Under the pieces are notes generated by a model. The model did no database searches and had not been told where the DNA came from. It saw only the letters and a list, made by a program, of their open reading frames with translations. Shown piece by piece: positions 25,392-34,506 of a DNA stretch of 64,000 nt; the first letter of the stretch is position 1; each line of letters opens with the position of its first letter. The stretch is from assembly GCA_963807015.1 (NCBI GenBank), contig CAWEAS010000012.1, forward strand, positions 62,001 through 126,000, given 5' to 3'. The stretch comes from JAJPKK01 sp963807015. Its GTDB lineage: Bacteria > Pseudomonadota > Alphaproteobacteria > Rhizobiales > Xanthobacteraceae. The translations under genes and the position numbers were made by a program.

Positions 25392-26249
25392 TCAATTCCG
25401 CACGGCTGGCGTTTCGACCGGCAGGCCGGTGCCACGCCAGGCGAGGTAGAGTTCGAGCGCAACCGCGTCGTCGGAGAGCGGCGGGTATGGTGTGCCCCGC
25501 ACATCGTAGACGCAGCCTTCCATGCGCTCGTGCAGCGGCACGAGACGCTGCTCACGCAGGCGATAGACCGGGAAGCCGTTCGACTGGCCCTGGCTCAGAA
25601 AGTCGGCACGCAGGTATTTGCCGTAATTATTGTCGTGGCAATTGGCGCAGGCGAGATCGAGCTGTCCGACGCGCGTGTAATAGAGCGCCTTGCCTCGCGC
25701 GAACCACGGCGACATCGGGCCGTCGACTTTGGGCGTGACCGGCATGCCACGCGACTGAAAGCGAACATAGGTGGTCATGGCGACGAGTTCGTCCGAGCCG
25801 AATGCCCACGGCGCGGCTCCCATGCGCTCGTTCCGGCAGATGTTGATCTGTTGTTCGAGGTTGACCGGCTTGCGCAGTTTGTCGCTCCATTTCGGCATGG
25901 CCGCGCCGACGCCCTTCATCGAGGATTTGGCGTCGTGATGGCAGCTGGCGCAGGATTTCTCTGCCGTACCGTCAACCTGCGACCACAGCCGTTCGCCTGC
26001 TTCGACACCGAAGAACCCCGGATTGATGAGATCGTCGTCCTGAATCGCCCGGGTCTCCTTGGTGCGAAACCAATAGCCCGACACGATCTCCTGGAGCGGA
26101 TATTCGGGACCCGGCGCCTTGATGCCGTGGCCTTGCCATTTCGGGTGCTCAAGCTCGCTTTCCGCCACCGCCGCCGCGCCGCCGAGGCAAACAAGAGCGA
26201 CGACGGTGCCAAGGAAGGCTCTGCGACCTTGCAACGCGCGGCTGGTCAT
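25392..26249 (-). CDS. soxA: Diheme cytochrome SoxA
   Basis: 285 residues from ATG at 26249 with an Arg-containing signal peptide (RRAFLGTVVALVCLGG). Two haem c sites, CASCH (100-104) and CANCH (201-205), make it the diheme type. Cys246 in MEGCVYDVR is the likely active-site haem ligand that becomes a persulfide. With SoxX it oxidatively couples thiosulfate to SoxY. The start codon is the outermost triplet of a REP-like element, so no good ribosome-binding site is visible; a downstream TTG (residue 7) is a fallback. Confidence 0.93.
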   Translation of the reverse strand: MTSRALQGRRAFLGTVVALVCLGGAAAVAESELEHPKWQGHGIKAPGPEYPLQEIVSGYWFRTKETRAIQDDDLINPGFFGVEAGERLWSQVDGTAEKSCASCHHDAKSSMKGVGAAMPKWSDKLRKPVNLEQQINICRNERMGAAPWAFGSDELVAMTTYVRFQSRGMPVTPKVDGPMSPWFARGKALYYTRVGQLDLACANCHDNNYGKYLRADFLSQGQSNGFPVYRLREQRLVPLHERMEGCVYDVRGTPYPPLSDDAVALELYLAWRGTGLPVETPAVRN

Positions 26250-26349
26250 TCCGGGGGCGGAGCGAAGCGACGCAGCCCGGAATCCATAACCCCTGCCGCA
26301 GAGTATGGATTCCGGGCTCGCCTCCGCTTCGCTACGCCGCCCCGGAATG
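26247..26349. repeat. REP-like palindromic element, copy 2, in the sox operon
   Basis: Begins CATTCCGGGGGCGG and ends CCGCCCCGGAATG, with inner GGAATCCAT / ATGGATTCC arms, the same design as 18608-18711. It lies between soxZ and soxA, and its first triplet supplies the soxA ATG on the minus strand. Confidence 0.8.
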
Positions 26350-26430
26350 ACAAGCTTTATATTCATTGCCACATGATCGATCTAATGCGTGTCGCATAAG
26401 CGTCAGCATTTCGCTTGCGCGTAAGCGGAC

Positions 26431-26760
26431 TCATATCACCTCGATCGTCTCGGTCGCCTCGATCCTCTTGCCCTCGTCATCGATCCAGACAAACGTCAGC
26501 GTGCCGGATTCCTCCGGCTTGAAGCGAAACTGAAAGTACGGATTGGCAGAGATTGCGCTTTCGAGATCGCAGCCGAACACGAACTTGCCGTTCAGCGTGC
26601 AGCTGAACGTGTTGATGATCATGCGCGGGATCAACTTGCCGGCCGCGTCATGACGCAGGCCCGTCTCCATCACGTGAGACACCAGCGTCTTGACCTCGAC
26701 GACCTCGCCCTTGCGGACCTGCCGCTTGTCGAGCCTGATGCGGGGCTTTGCCTCGGCCAT
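26431..26760 (-). CDS. soxZ: Thiosulfate oxidation carrier complex protein SoxZ
   Basis: 109 residues, no signal peptide, as usual for SoxZ, which leaves the cell with SoxY. All-beta fold with KGEVVEVKTLVSHVMETGLR and the C-terminal FKPEESGTLTFVWIDDEGK. It forms the heterodimer that presents the SoxY swinging arm to SoxAX, SoxB and SoxCD. Lies 12 bases after soxY. No soxCD genes are visible in the window. Confidence 0.95.
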   Translation of the reverse strand: MAEAKPRIRLDKRQVRKGEVVEVKTLVSHVMETGLRHDAAGKLIPRMIINTFSCTLNGKFVFGCDLESAISANPYFQFRFKPEESGTLTFVWIDDEGKRIEATETIEVI

Positions 26761-26772
26761 TCTCGTATCCCG

Positions 26773-27243
26773 TCAGCCGCCGCAGCCGCCGATCGTCACC
26801 TTGATCTGCCGCGACGTGGAGAAAAAGGTACCGTCGCTCAACTTGGCGACGGCGATCACGTTCTGGGTTTCGGCGAGGCGGATGCGGGTCGCGGCCTCCG
26901 GCACGCTTATCGGCGAAAAGCGAAACCGCACGACCCGCGAGTTGGGATTCGCCGGAGCGACCACGAGAATTTCCTCGACGTGAACATCAGCCCGCAGCGA
27001 AGCATCAACCGTCACCGACATCGGGACCGTGTTGCCGTTCTCGGCAAGCTCCGGCAGTTCAAGCCTCAGCAAGCCCTCGACCGGCTGGCGCCCTCCCGTG
27101 AATTTCCGAATCTGTTCGGCATAGTCGTTCGCAGCGAGGGCTTCCTCGGAGCCCATCGGAAGGCCGACGACGACGCCGGCCCCGGTCGCGGCAACACCAG
27201 CCACTGCTTGGCGCCGGCTGATATGGTGGGTTCGTGGTGCCAT
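26773..27243 (-). CDS. soxY: Sulfur carrier protein SoxY
   Basis: 156 residues from ATG at 27243 (an in-frame TTG at 27258 is weaker). A Tat-like signal (SRRQAVAGVAATGAG) exports the SoxYZ pair. The protein ends in IGGCGG, the flexible arm whose Cys carries the sulfur intermediates. Length and ending match the family exactly. Lies between soxX and soxZ with short gaps. Confidence 0.95.
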   Translation of the reverse strand: MAPRTHHISRRQAVAGVAATGAGVVVGLPMGSEEALAANDYAEQIRKFTGGRQPVEGLLRLELPELAENGNTVPMSVTVDASLRADVHVEEILVVAPANPNSRVVRFRFSPISVPEAATRIRLAETQNVIAVAKLSDGTFFSTSRQIKVTIGGCGG

Positions 27244-27259
27244 TGGCGATCGCTTCAAA

Positions 27260-27724
27260 TCATTTCAAGGCGGCGAGATATGCGACGAGGTCTTCGACCT
27301 GCTGCGCCGAGAGCATCGGCTTGCCTTCGAATTCGGGGCGCACCCGGTTCAGTCCGTCAATCCGATAGAACGCCGGCATCGCCGTGGCGTCACCGAACAC
27401 GCGCTTTGGATCAACCACGATCATGCGCAACGCCGCCGCGCCCCACCGCCGACCTGTGCCATCGAGCGAGGGGCCCACTTCGCCGTGAAACTCGTAACCG
27501 CGCAACGCGCTTACCTCATGACAGGAAAGGCAGTTACCGAGTTGGCGGGCGACCATCACCCCTTCGCCCCGCTTGGCATCGCCTGGCGCCGCCGCGAGTG
27601 GCTCGGGAATGGTGGGAATGCCGTTCGCAACGACGATCTTGTACGCGACGAGCGGAGCCGCTTTGGCCGCCGATAATAGCATTGCCGCAATCACCAAGAG
27701 CAATACGGCGGCACATACTCTCAT
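27260..27724 (-). CDS. soxX: Monoheme cytochrome SoxX
   Basis: 154 residues from ATG at 27724, which gives a clean Sec signal peptide (MRVCAAVLLLVIAAMLLSAA); an upstream GTG at 27745 is also possible. One haem c motif CLSCH (65-69) and a later Met in DATAMPAF as probable sixth ligand. Partner of SoxA in the thiosulfate-coupling cytochrome. Position soxW-soxX-soxY is typical for rhizobial sox loci. Confidence 0.93.
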   Translation of the reverse strand: MRVCAAVLLLVIAAMLLSAAKAAPLVAYKIVVANGIPTIPEPLAAAPGDAKRGEGVMVARQLGNCLSCHEVSALRGYEFHGEVGPSLDGTGRRWGAAALRMIVVDPKRVFGDATAMPAFYRIDGLNRVRPEFEGKPMLSAQQVEDLVAYLAALK

Positions 27725-27757
27725 CGGTGAGGCGCTATTCCGCACGGGTTCGCCGGA

Positions 27758-28336
27758 TCAGCTCTGCCGTCGCAGATAGTCCCGCAACGATCCGCGCTCG
27801 TAGGCATGGTCCGCGACGAAGGCGAACATCCGCATGAAGTCGTGGGGCGCGAGGTAGCCTTGAATGCGATTCACTTCACGCTCGCGGGGCGACTTCGCGG
27901 CAAGCTCCTGACCGCGGTCGGGAAAGAATTGGATCGTCGGCGTGCCGCGGATCCCGTATTTCGCGGCCAGCTGTCTCTCGCCGAGCTTGGCGCCATCGAA
28001 GTCGGTGACGATCCGCGAGCCGTGGAGATTGAGTTCCACGACTTCGAAATGATCGCGGACGAAGCTTTCGATGTCCTTCCGCGCGAAATTCACCAGATGG
28101 GTCTCGCGGCAATAGGGACAGCCGCGCTGCTCCCACATCAAGACCAGCTGCTTGCCAGATGCCGTCGTAGTCTTGAGATCGTCCGCGAGTTCGAGGAAGC
28201 TGTCGAGGAACCAGTCCTCACGGTAGAACCCGTCATCGGTCATCACCGCCGCGGCGCTAGCAGGGCGCAGAAACTGTGTCGCCGAGGAGAGCGCAACGGC
28301 CCCTCCCGCCATCAACACCGCACGCCGTGACAACAT
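27758..28336 (-). CDS. soxW: Periplasmic thioredoxin SoxW
   Basis: 192 residues starting MLSRRAVLMAGGAVALSS, an export signal with paired Arg, preceded by AGGGGA. A thioredoxin fold with the redox pair in GCPYC (Cys73, Cys76) and the cis-Pro in IRGTPTIQFF. In sox clusters SoxW keeps Sox components reduced. It is the first gene of the visible sox run. The frame is open 69 bases further upstream but without a signal-like start. Confidence 0.88.
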   Translation of the reverse strand: MLSRRAVLMAGGAVALSSATQFLRPASAAAVMTDDGFYREDWFLDSFLELADDLKTTTASGKQLVLMWEQRGCPYCRETHLVNFARKDIESFVRDHFEVVELNLHGSRIVTDFDGAKLGERQLAAKYGIRGTPTIQFFPDRGQELAAKSPREREVNRIQGYLAPHDFMRMFAFVADHAYERGSLRDYLRRQS

Positions 28337-28461
28337 GGCCGAATCCCCTGGTGAAACTGGCGCCTGCCGCTCAATGTAGGAGCGATAACGGACCGCGGCA
28401 ATCACCGAGCCTAGCCAATTCCGAGGATTGGCAAATCGATCATTGATGGGGCTGACCGGCT

Positions 28462-29646
28462 TCAGCGGCCATATTCCTTTAACACGTGCCGGGCGACGGT
28501 CATTTTCAAGATCTCGTTGGGGCCCTCGGTAATCATCATGCTGCGTTGGTCGCGCCAGAACTTCTCGATGGGCAAGTCGGTGGTAAGGCCGGTTCCGCCG
28601 TGGACCGTCAAACAGCGGTCTGCAGCGACGAACGACCGCTCGTCGCCAAAGATCTTCGCCATGTAGGCTTCGACTCGGATGTCGCGGCCCTGGTCATGCT
28701 TCAGGGCGGCGTCATAGGTCATCAGCCGCAGCTGATGCAGATCCATGTAGCTGTCCGCGAGTGCGAACTGGACCGACTGTCGGTCGGCGAGCGGCGCGCC
28801 GAAAGTGACGCGCTGCTTCGCGTAGCTTGCGCCAAGCTCGAGGCAGCGCTCGATCACGCCGACACCCCGCGCGGCGTGGCGGATGCGTCCGACGCTGAGC
28901 CAAGTCTGGGCCAGCTTAAAGCCATCGCCCTCGTTGCCGACGAGGTCGCGCACGGGCACGCGCACATTCTCGAACAAAAGTTCCCACGGTCGGTCATCGA
29001 TCATGAGTTTCTGCTCGCGCAGGCGCTTCACGCCCGGCGCGTTCATGTCGACGATGAAAGTTGAAATGCCGCCGCGCGCAGCCTTGGCGCGATCGGTTAC
29101 GGCGATCACCTGGGCAAAGTCGGCGCTGCCGCCGCCGGTGATGAAGCGCTTGTGGCCATTGATGACGTAATGTTCGCCCTCGCGCACTGCCGAGGTGCGA
29201 ATGCGGGCCGGATCGCCGCCGGCCTCGGGCTCGGTCTGGGCGAAGCACCATCTCAACTTGCCGGCAAGCGTCGGCACGAGATAGCGCTGCTTCTGCTCAT
29301 CGTTCATGAGGTAAAGCAGCGGGCTTACGTTCGGTCCGAAGATTTCGACCGCCCGCGGCGGCAGTGCGATGGTGCGGCCGAGCTCCGACCACACCACCGC
29401 CTTGGCGAGAAGGCCGAGGCCCTGACCACCGTATTCCTCGGGGACATCGTAGTTCGCAAGCCCGAGCGCCTTGGCTTTATCTTCGAGGCTCGCCTTGATG
29501 TCCGGATCCATGCCGTCGCCGACGCGCGAGCGCATCTCGACGGGGATCATTTCTTCATCGACGAAGCGCCGCACGGATTCCTTGAAAATGCGCAACTCGG
29601 AGGGCAGCTCGAAATTCATCTCGGCGTCGATGGAGGCAGTGTTCAT
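28462..29646 (-). CDS. Acyl-CoA dehydrogenase family protein
   Basis: 394 residues, full length for the FAD-dependent family that makes the alpha-beta double bond in acyl-CoA. Helical N-terminal domain; FAD/acyl-binding part with CFAQTEPEAGGDPARI and GHKRFITGGGSAD; C-terminal domain with VHGGTGLTTDLPIEKFWRDQ and MITEGPNEILKM. Third gene of a minus-strand unit after the CoA-transferase and acyl-CoA synthetase. Substrate unknown. It could alternatively be counted as an upstream neighbour of the sox operon; the gap to soxW is 125 bases. Confidence 0.93.
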   Translation of the reverse strand: MNTASIDAEMNFELPSELRIFKESVRRFVDEEMIPVEMRSRVGDGMDPDIKASLEDKAKALGLANYDVPEEYGGQGLGLLAKAVVWSELGRTIALPPRAVEIFGPNVSPLLYLMNDEQKQRYLVPTLAGKLRWCFAQTEPEAGGDPARIRTSAVREGEHYVINGHKRFITGGGSADFAQVIAVTDRAKAARGGISTFIVDMNAPGVKRLREQKLMIDDRPWELLFENVRVPVRDLVGNEGDGFKLAQTWLSVGRIRHAARGVGVIERCLELGASYAKQRVTFGAPLADRQSVQFALADSYMDLHQLRLMTYDAALKHDQGRDIRVEAYMAKIFGDERSFVAADRCLTVHGGTGLTTDLPIEKFWRDQRSMMITEGPNEILKMTVARHVLKEYGR

Positions 29647-29668
29647 GAGGTGGGTCCGTGGATTTTCA

Positions 29669-29720
29669 CCCTCCCCTGGCGGGAAGGGCCGGATCGCGCA
29701 GGCGATCGGGGGTTGGCTGA
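29669..29720. repeat. Hairpin-rich intergenic repeat related to 19571-19609
   Basis: CCCTCCCCTGG followed by TCGC-GCAG-GCGA and a G-run, the same arrangement as at 19571-19609. It lies between the acyl-CoA synthetase and acyl-CoA dehydrogenase genes. Confidence 0.4.
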
Positions 29721-29762
29721 CGGGGTCGCATCATAGGCGGCGCAGCGAACATTGTATCGAAG

Positions 29763-31901
29763 TTACCGCGCGCATCGGAGAATCCGTACATCGACCGCGC
29801 GCACGCCGGCACCCTGGAAGCCAATCATGAGCGGATTGACTTCAATGTCGCTGATGGCGTCACGATGATCGAGAAAGAGTTGCGCAAGGCCGAGAATAGC
29901 CGCGACGAGCGCGTCGACGTCGCGCGGCGGCTGGCCGCGGAACGAGCCAAGCAACGGCGCGGAACGGAGGCCGGCGAGCATACCGCGCACTTCGGCTTCA
30001 TCGACCGGCAAGAGCGCGATCGCGGTGTCGGCCAGGACCTCGACCGTGACACCACCGAGGCCGACCACGAGGAACGGGCCATAGAGCGAATCGGTGCGGG
30101 CGCCGACGATGAATTCAAGGCCCGACACCATCTCCTGCACCAGAAAACCATCGACCCGCGCGTCCGGGTGGTGTGCCGTGACCGCGACGCTCGCTTTCCG
30201 CGCCGCCTGAATCACCGCGCCACCGTCGGCGAGGCCGAGAGCGACTGCGCCTGCTTCGGTCTTATGCGACACGTCAGCCGAAACGAGCTTGAGCGCGACC
30301 GGAAAGCCGATCTCAGCGGCCCGCGCCGCGGCATCCTGGGGTGATGACGCCATGGCGCTGCGCGGTGGCGTGAGACCGTGGGCTGCAAGAAGCGTGTCGA
30401 GCGCCGGGCCGTCCGGGAGCACCTTGCCGGCAGGCACCGGCAGCTCCGGGCCCGAACGCCCACGCGCACGCCGCTCCGCATAAATCGCAAGTGCCTGCAG
30501 GGCATGGACTGCAGCGGGCAGACCTTGGAGAAAAGGCAGTCCGGTCTTGCGGCCGAAGTCGCGCGCAGCTTCGGTCAAATTCTGCGCCATGCGGGCGAAG
30601 AACAGCACCGGCTTGTCGGTCGTGGCGGCGAGATCGGCGAGAATGGCAGGATCGGAGGCTTCATGCGGCAGGATCGGCAATTGGCCCTGCACGCCGAGCA
30701 TGTCGACATTCGGGTCGGCGACGACGTGCTTGCAAATCGCGGCGAACTTGTCTTGGCGTCGGACGTTGGTCGCGCCGACATCGAGCGGATTGCCCGGCAC
30801 GAGACCTGGATCGATCAGGCCGACGAGCCGCTCCTTGGTCGCCGGCGCAAAATCTGCGAGTTCCGCGCTTTCTTCGCTCGCATAGTCGACGAGGAGCCCG
30901 ACCGAGTTTCCCGAGGTGGTGATCAGCCCGATGCGCCGCCCCTTGGGGAGCCTACCCTGAGCAAACGCGAGGCAGGTCTCCAGCATCTCATCGAGATTGC
31001 GGCAACGCACGATGCCGTAACGGCGGCACAGCGCGTTGAATACGTCATCGTCTCCGGCTAGCGCGCCGGTGTGGCTCATCACCGCTTCCTTGGCGCGATC
31101 GCTCCGCCCGCTCTTGACCATCAGGATCGGCTTCCCGATGGCAAGCGCGCGCGCCGCCGCAGCCATGAACGCCGCCGGGCGGCGAATGCCCTCGACGAGG
31201 CAGACGATGATCTTCGTGTTCTCGTCGTCGAGGAAGAACTCGAGATAATCGGTGAGGTCGAGATCGAGTTCGTTGCCGCTCGAAACACAATACGAAAACC
31301 CGAGACCGCGCATGCTCGCCTGATCCAACCAGTACTGAAACGTCCCGCCGGAGTGGAACACGACGCCGACCGAACCCGGCACGACCGCGCGGATCCGCGG
31401 GTGCGGATAGAGCAGCAGGCGCTCGCGCACCGACAGAAGGCCCATACAGTTGGGACCGCTGATGCGCAGGCCGTAGCGGTCGTGCAGGTCGAGGAGCGCC
31501 CGTGCGCGCGCCGCGCCGGCCGCGTCACCGCCCTCGCCGAATTGCGCCGCGTAGACGATCGCACTGCGTAAGCCGTGGCGGGCGCCCTCTTCAAGGGACG
31601 CTGCGACCGCCTCGCTTGGGATGACGGCGAGCGCGAGATCGATCGGTTCAGGAAGAGCGGCGAAATTGGGTGCGCATTTTCGTCCCCACGCTTCGGCGCG
31701 GTTCGGATTGACGAGGTGAAGCCGAACGGGAAAGCCCATCAGCTCGAGGTTGTCATAGAGCCGTTGCGCCCATCCGCCGCGACTTGCGTCGGAGGCACCG
31801 ACGAGCGCAATCGACTGCGGCCGCAGCAAAGCATCGAGCCCATTCGTGGCGGCCGAAGCACGCGCGGGAGCGTTATCGCGTTGGTCTAAGTCTGGGGCCA
31901 T
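29763..31901 (-). CDS. NDP-forming acyl-CoA synthetase (acetate-CoA ligase family)
   Basis: 712 residues starting MAPDLDQRDN. N-terminal CoA-binding domain (SIALVGASDASRGGW), succinyl-CoA-synthetase-like ligase domain with the phospho-His in VMSHTGALAGDDDVF, and a C-terminal ATP-grasp domain. Such fused alpha-beta enzymes make acyl-CoA from carboxylic acid, CoA and ATP, or run in reverse. Between a CoA-transferase and an acyl-CoA dehydrogenase, it probably activates a catabolic carboxylic acid. The open frame continues far upstream into the neighbouring gene antisense and is not coding there. Confidence 0.9.
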   Translation of the reverse strand: MAPDLDQRDNAPARASAATNGLDALLRPQSIALVGASDASRGGWAQRLYDNLELMGFPVRLHLVNPNRAEAWGRKCAPNFAALPEPIDLALAVIPSEAVAASLEEGARHGLRSAIVYAAQFGEGGDAAGAARARALLDLHDRYGLRISGPNCMGLLSVRERLLLYPHPRIRAVVPGSVGVVFHSGGTFQYWLDQASMRGLGFSYCVSSGNELDLDLTDYLEFFLDDENTKIIVCLVEGIRRPAAFMAAAARALAIGKPILMVKSGRSDRAKEAVMSHTGALAGDDDVFNALCRRYGIVRCRNLDEMLETCLAFAQGRLPKGRRIGLITTSGNSVGLLVDYASEESAELADFAPATKERLVGLIDPGLVPGNPLDVGATNVRRQDKFAAICKHVVADPNVDMLGVQGQLPILPHEASDPAILADLAATTDKPVLFFARMAQNLTEAARDFGRKTGLPFLQGLPAAVHALQALAIYAERRARGRSGPELPVPAGKVLPDGPALDTLLAAHGLTPPRSAMASSPQDAAARAAEIGFPVALKLVSADVSHKTEAGAVALGLADGGAVIQAARKASVAVTAHHPDARVDGFLVQEMVSGLEFIVGARTDSLYGPFLVVGLGGVTVEVLADTAIALLPVDEAEVRGMLAGLRSAPLLGSFRGQPPRDVDALVAAILGLAQLFLDHRDAISDIEVNPLMIGFQGAGVRAVDVRILRCAR

Positions 31902-31957
31902 GCTCTCGCTTTTTTTCACTCTCCCGGCAACCGCGGATGGCGAGCACCTTCTGCCGC

Positions 31958-33157
31958 TCAAATCACCTTTTGCTCGCGGAGCGCCGCGATCGCGGCGGCA
32001 TCGAGGCCTAGCTCCGAGGTCAGGATTTCCTCGGTATGTTCGCCGAGTGTCGGCGGTGCGCGGCGGATCGAGGCCGGCGTGCCGGAAAATTTGTAGGGCA
32101 TGCCGACGAGCTTGAGGTCGCCGATGGTTTTGTGCGGGACGGTCTCGACCATGCGGCGTGCCTCGGCCTGCGGCTCGGCCAGCGCTTCGGCGACCGAATT
32201 GATGCGGCCGCACGGCACACCGACGGCCTTGAGCTTGACGAGCCAGTTGTCCGCAGTATCGGTCGCGAGCGCTTCGCCGATGGCGGCATCGAGAACGTCC
32301 CGGTTCGCGACGCGGGCGCTGTTCACGGCGAAGCGCTTGTCCTCGGCCCATTCGGGGTAGCCAAGGACGGCGGCGCATTTGGCGAACTGGACATCGTTGC
32401 CGATCGCAAGCGCCACCATCGCATCCTCGGCCGAATACGTGGTGTAGGGAACGATCGAGGGATGGCCGTTACCGAAGCGGCCGCCGCCGCGGCCGGAGAC
32501 GAGCACATTGGAAGCGACGTTCACCAGCATGAAGAGCGAGGATTCGAACAGCGACACCTCGACCTTTTGGCCGCGCCCGCTGGCGTGGCGGGCATTGAGC
32601 GCGGCGAGGATCGAATTGCAGGCGAGCATGCCGGTGCACACGTCGACGATCGCGACGCCATACTTTGTCGGGCCACCGTCAGGCTCGCCGCAAATGCTCA
32701 TCAGCCCGGATTCCGCCTGAAGGACGAAATCGTAGCCCGGCAACGAAGCCTTCGGACCGCTCGAACCGTACCCGGTAATCGAGCAACGCACCGCGCGCGG
32801 CGCCTCTGCGTCGAACCAGTCATCGGTAAAACCCCATTTGGCAAGCGTGCCGAGCTTGAAGTTGTCGATGACCACATCGGCCTTGCAAATGAGGCCCGCG
32901 AGCAGCTTTTGTCCGGCGGGGACCGCCATGTTGAGTGTGAGTGAACGCTTGTTACGGTTCGCCCCCAGAAAATACGCGGCTTCGCCGGCGGCGAATGGCG
33001 GGCCCCAGGTGCGCGTATCATCGCCGGTCGGAGGCTCGACCTTGATCACATCGGCGCCCATGTCGCCCAGCATCATGGCGCACATCGGCCCCGCGAGAAT
33101 GCGCGTGAGATCGAGGACACGCACGCCGGCGAGTGCGCCTGTCGCCTCCCCGCTCAT
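31958..33157 (-). CDS. Class III CoA-transferase (CaiB/BaiF family)
   Basis: 399 residues. Family signatures: VRVLDLTRILAGPMCAMMLGD, DVIKVEPPTGDDTRTWGPPF and the catalytic Asp in YDFVLQAESGLMSICG / VAIVDVCTGM. It moves CoA between carboxylic acids, e.g. from succinyl-CoA. First gene of the catabolic unit, 56 bases upstream of the acyl-CoA synthetase, and divergent from the solute-binding protein, which may deliver the substrate. Confidence 0.93.
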   Translation of the reverse strand: MSGEATGALAGVRVLDLTRILAGPMCAMMLGDMGADVIKVEPPTGDDTRTWGPPFAAGEAAYFLGANRNKRSLTLNMAVPAGQKLLAGLICKADVVIDNFKLGTLAKWGFTDDWFDAEAPRAVRCSITGYGSSGPKASLPGYDFVLQAESGLMSICGEPDGGPTKYGVAIVDVCTGMLACNSILAALNARHASGRGQKVEVSLFESSLFMLVNVASNVLVSGRGGGRFGNGHPSIVPYTTYSAEDAMVALAIGNDVQFAKCAAVLGYPEWAEDKRFAVNSARVANRDVLDAAIGEALATDTADNWLVKLKAVGVPCGRINSVAEALAEPQAEARRMVETVPHKTIGDLKLVGMPYKFSGTPASIRRAPPTLGEHTEEILTSELGLDAAAIAALREQKVI

Positions 33158-33425
33158 CGCGTGCGCTTCCCATGGGCCATGGCGCTTTCGGTGGGCTTAC
33201 TCGCGAAGGCGCGCGCGCCCGTAGATTGCGGGTGGTTCGCGATCGATCTTGCCATCTGTTTCCCTCGGCGCCGTGCGCACGTTTCTACGGCAGCGCCCCA
33301 TGGGCGACAAGGCGCGCCATTGCAACGCAGACGGACCATCCCGATGCGGCTTCCGCGCGCCGAAGCTGAGGTGTAGGTTGCGGACAAATAAAGTTCGTCG
33401 CAAAGCGACGATGGGAGGTCGCGCC

Positions 33426-34394
33426 ATGAGCCGCCGCATCTTCGCAGCCCTATGTCCAATCGTGCTTGCACTCGCCGCATGGACCGGTGCCGCGGCAGCG
33501 GAGAAATTTCCGACCCGTCCGGTCACCATCATCGTGCCTTTCGGCGCCGGCGGCTCAACCGATGTCACTTTCCGGGCGCTTGCGCAGGCCACCGAGAAGC
33601 ACCTCGGGCAATCGATCGTCGTCGAGAACCGACCCGGCGCATCGGGCACGCTTGGGCCAGCCCAGATGGCCGCGAGCGCTCGACCGGATGGTTACACCGT
33701 TGCGCAAATGTTCGATGCGGTCTGGCGCGCCCCCTACATCAGCAAGGTGAATTTCGATCCCGCGACCGACTTCACCTACATCATCGGTGTCACTGGCTAC
33801 ACCTGGGGCGTGGTGGTGCGAAGCGACTCGCGCTGGCACACCTTTAGCGAATTGCTGCAGGATGCGAAGGCTCATCCAGGCACGGTGAACTACGCGACGA
33901 CCGGTTCATTCACGACGCCCGAAATCTCGATGCAACGCATTGCGCGGCTCAAGGGCATCGATTGGGTGCCGGTTCCGTTCAAAGGCAATGCCGATCAGAT
34001 CAATGCGCTGCTGGGCGGGCACATTCATGCCATCGCCTCATCGACCGGCTGGGCACCACAGGTGGAGGCAGGTCAGTTCCGCATGCTCGTCACGTTCGGT
34101 GCCGAGCGCACCAAGACCTGGCCCCAGGTACCGACCTTGCGCGAGTCCGGCATCGACATGGTGGTGGACTCCCCCTATGGGCTCGTCGGTCCGAAGGGCA
34201 TCGATCCAGCCATTGTCAAGATTTTGCACGACGCGTTCAAGAAGGGCATGGAGGAGCCGGCGTTCATCGACACGATGAACAAGCTCAACCAGGAATTCAT
34301 CTACATGAGCAGTAACAACTTCCGCGCCTTCGTGCTCAGGCAGATGGAAGAGGAAAAGCAGATTGCCGCCGAACTTGGTCTCAAGCAGGACTGA
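33426..34394 (+). CDS. Tripartite tricarboxylate transporter substrate-binding protein (TctC/Bug family)
   Basis: 322 residues with a Sec signal peptide ending WTGAAAAEKF. Bug-type motifs: FPTRPVTIIVPFGAGGSTDV and ENRPGASGTLGPA near the N-terminus and YGLVGPKGID later. It captures small carboxylates in the periplasm for TctAB-type permeases. No tctA/tctB is present, as is common for the many orphan Bug proteins. Divergent from the CoA-transferase, so it may feed that pathway. The start has GGGAGG 7 bases upstream. Confidence 0.92.
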   Translation: MSRRIFAALCPIVLALAAWTGAAAAEKFPTRPVTIIVPFGAGGSTDVTFRALAQATEKHLGQSIVVENRPGASGTLGPAQMAASARPDGYTVAQMFDAVWRAPYISKVNFDPATDFTYIIGVTGYTWGVVVRSDSRWHTFSELLQDAKAHPGTVNYATTGSFTTPEISMQRIARLKGIDWVPVPFKGNADQINALLGGHIHAIASSTGWAPQVEAGQFRMLVTFGAERTKTWPQVPTLRESGIDMVVDSPYGLVGPKGIDPAIVKILHDAFKKGMEEPAFIDTMNKLNQEFIYMSSNNFRAFVLRQMEEEKQIAAELGLKQD

Positions 34395-34506
34395 GTTGGG
34401 CCAGTCGTTCACGCATCACACAATCACATGCGACGATGGGGCAAGGAGACGACCTCCCTGCCCCGTCGATGACCGGTTTCGCCTTCTGGCCGCAGGCGCC
34501 GCGACG

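Noticed and set aside
23526..26399. A 957-residue plus-strand open frame
   Set aside because: It lies antisense to cofE, soxB and soxA and is a by-product of their GC-rich codon use; composition is unlike a protein and no motif is present.
29763..32378. An 871-residue version of the acyl-CoA synthetase
   Set aside because: The first 159 residues are antisense-like, Arg-rich sequence within the CoA-transferase gene; the family start is at 31901.
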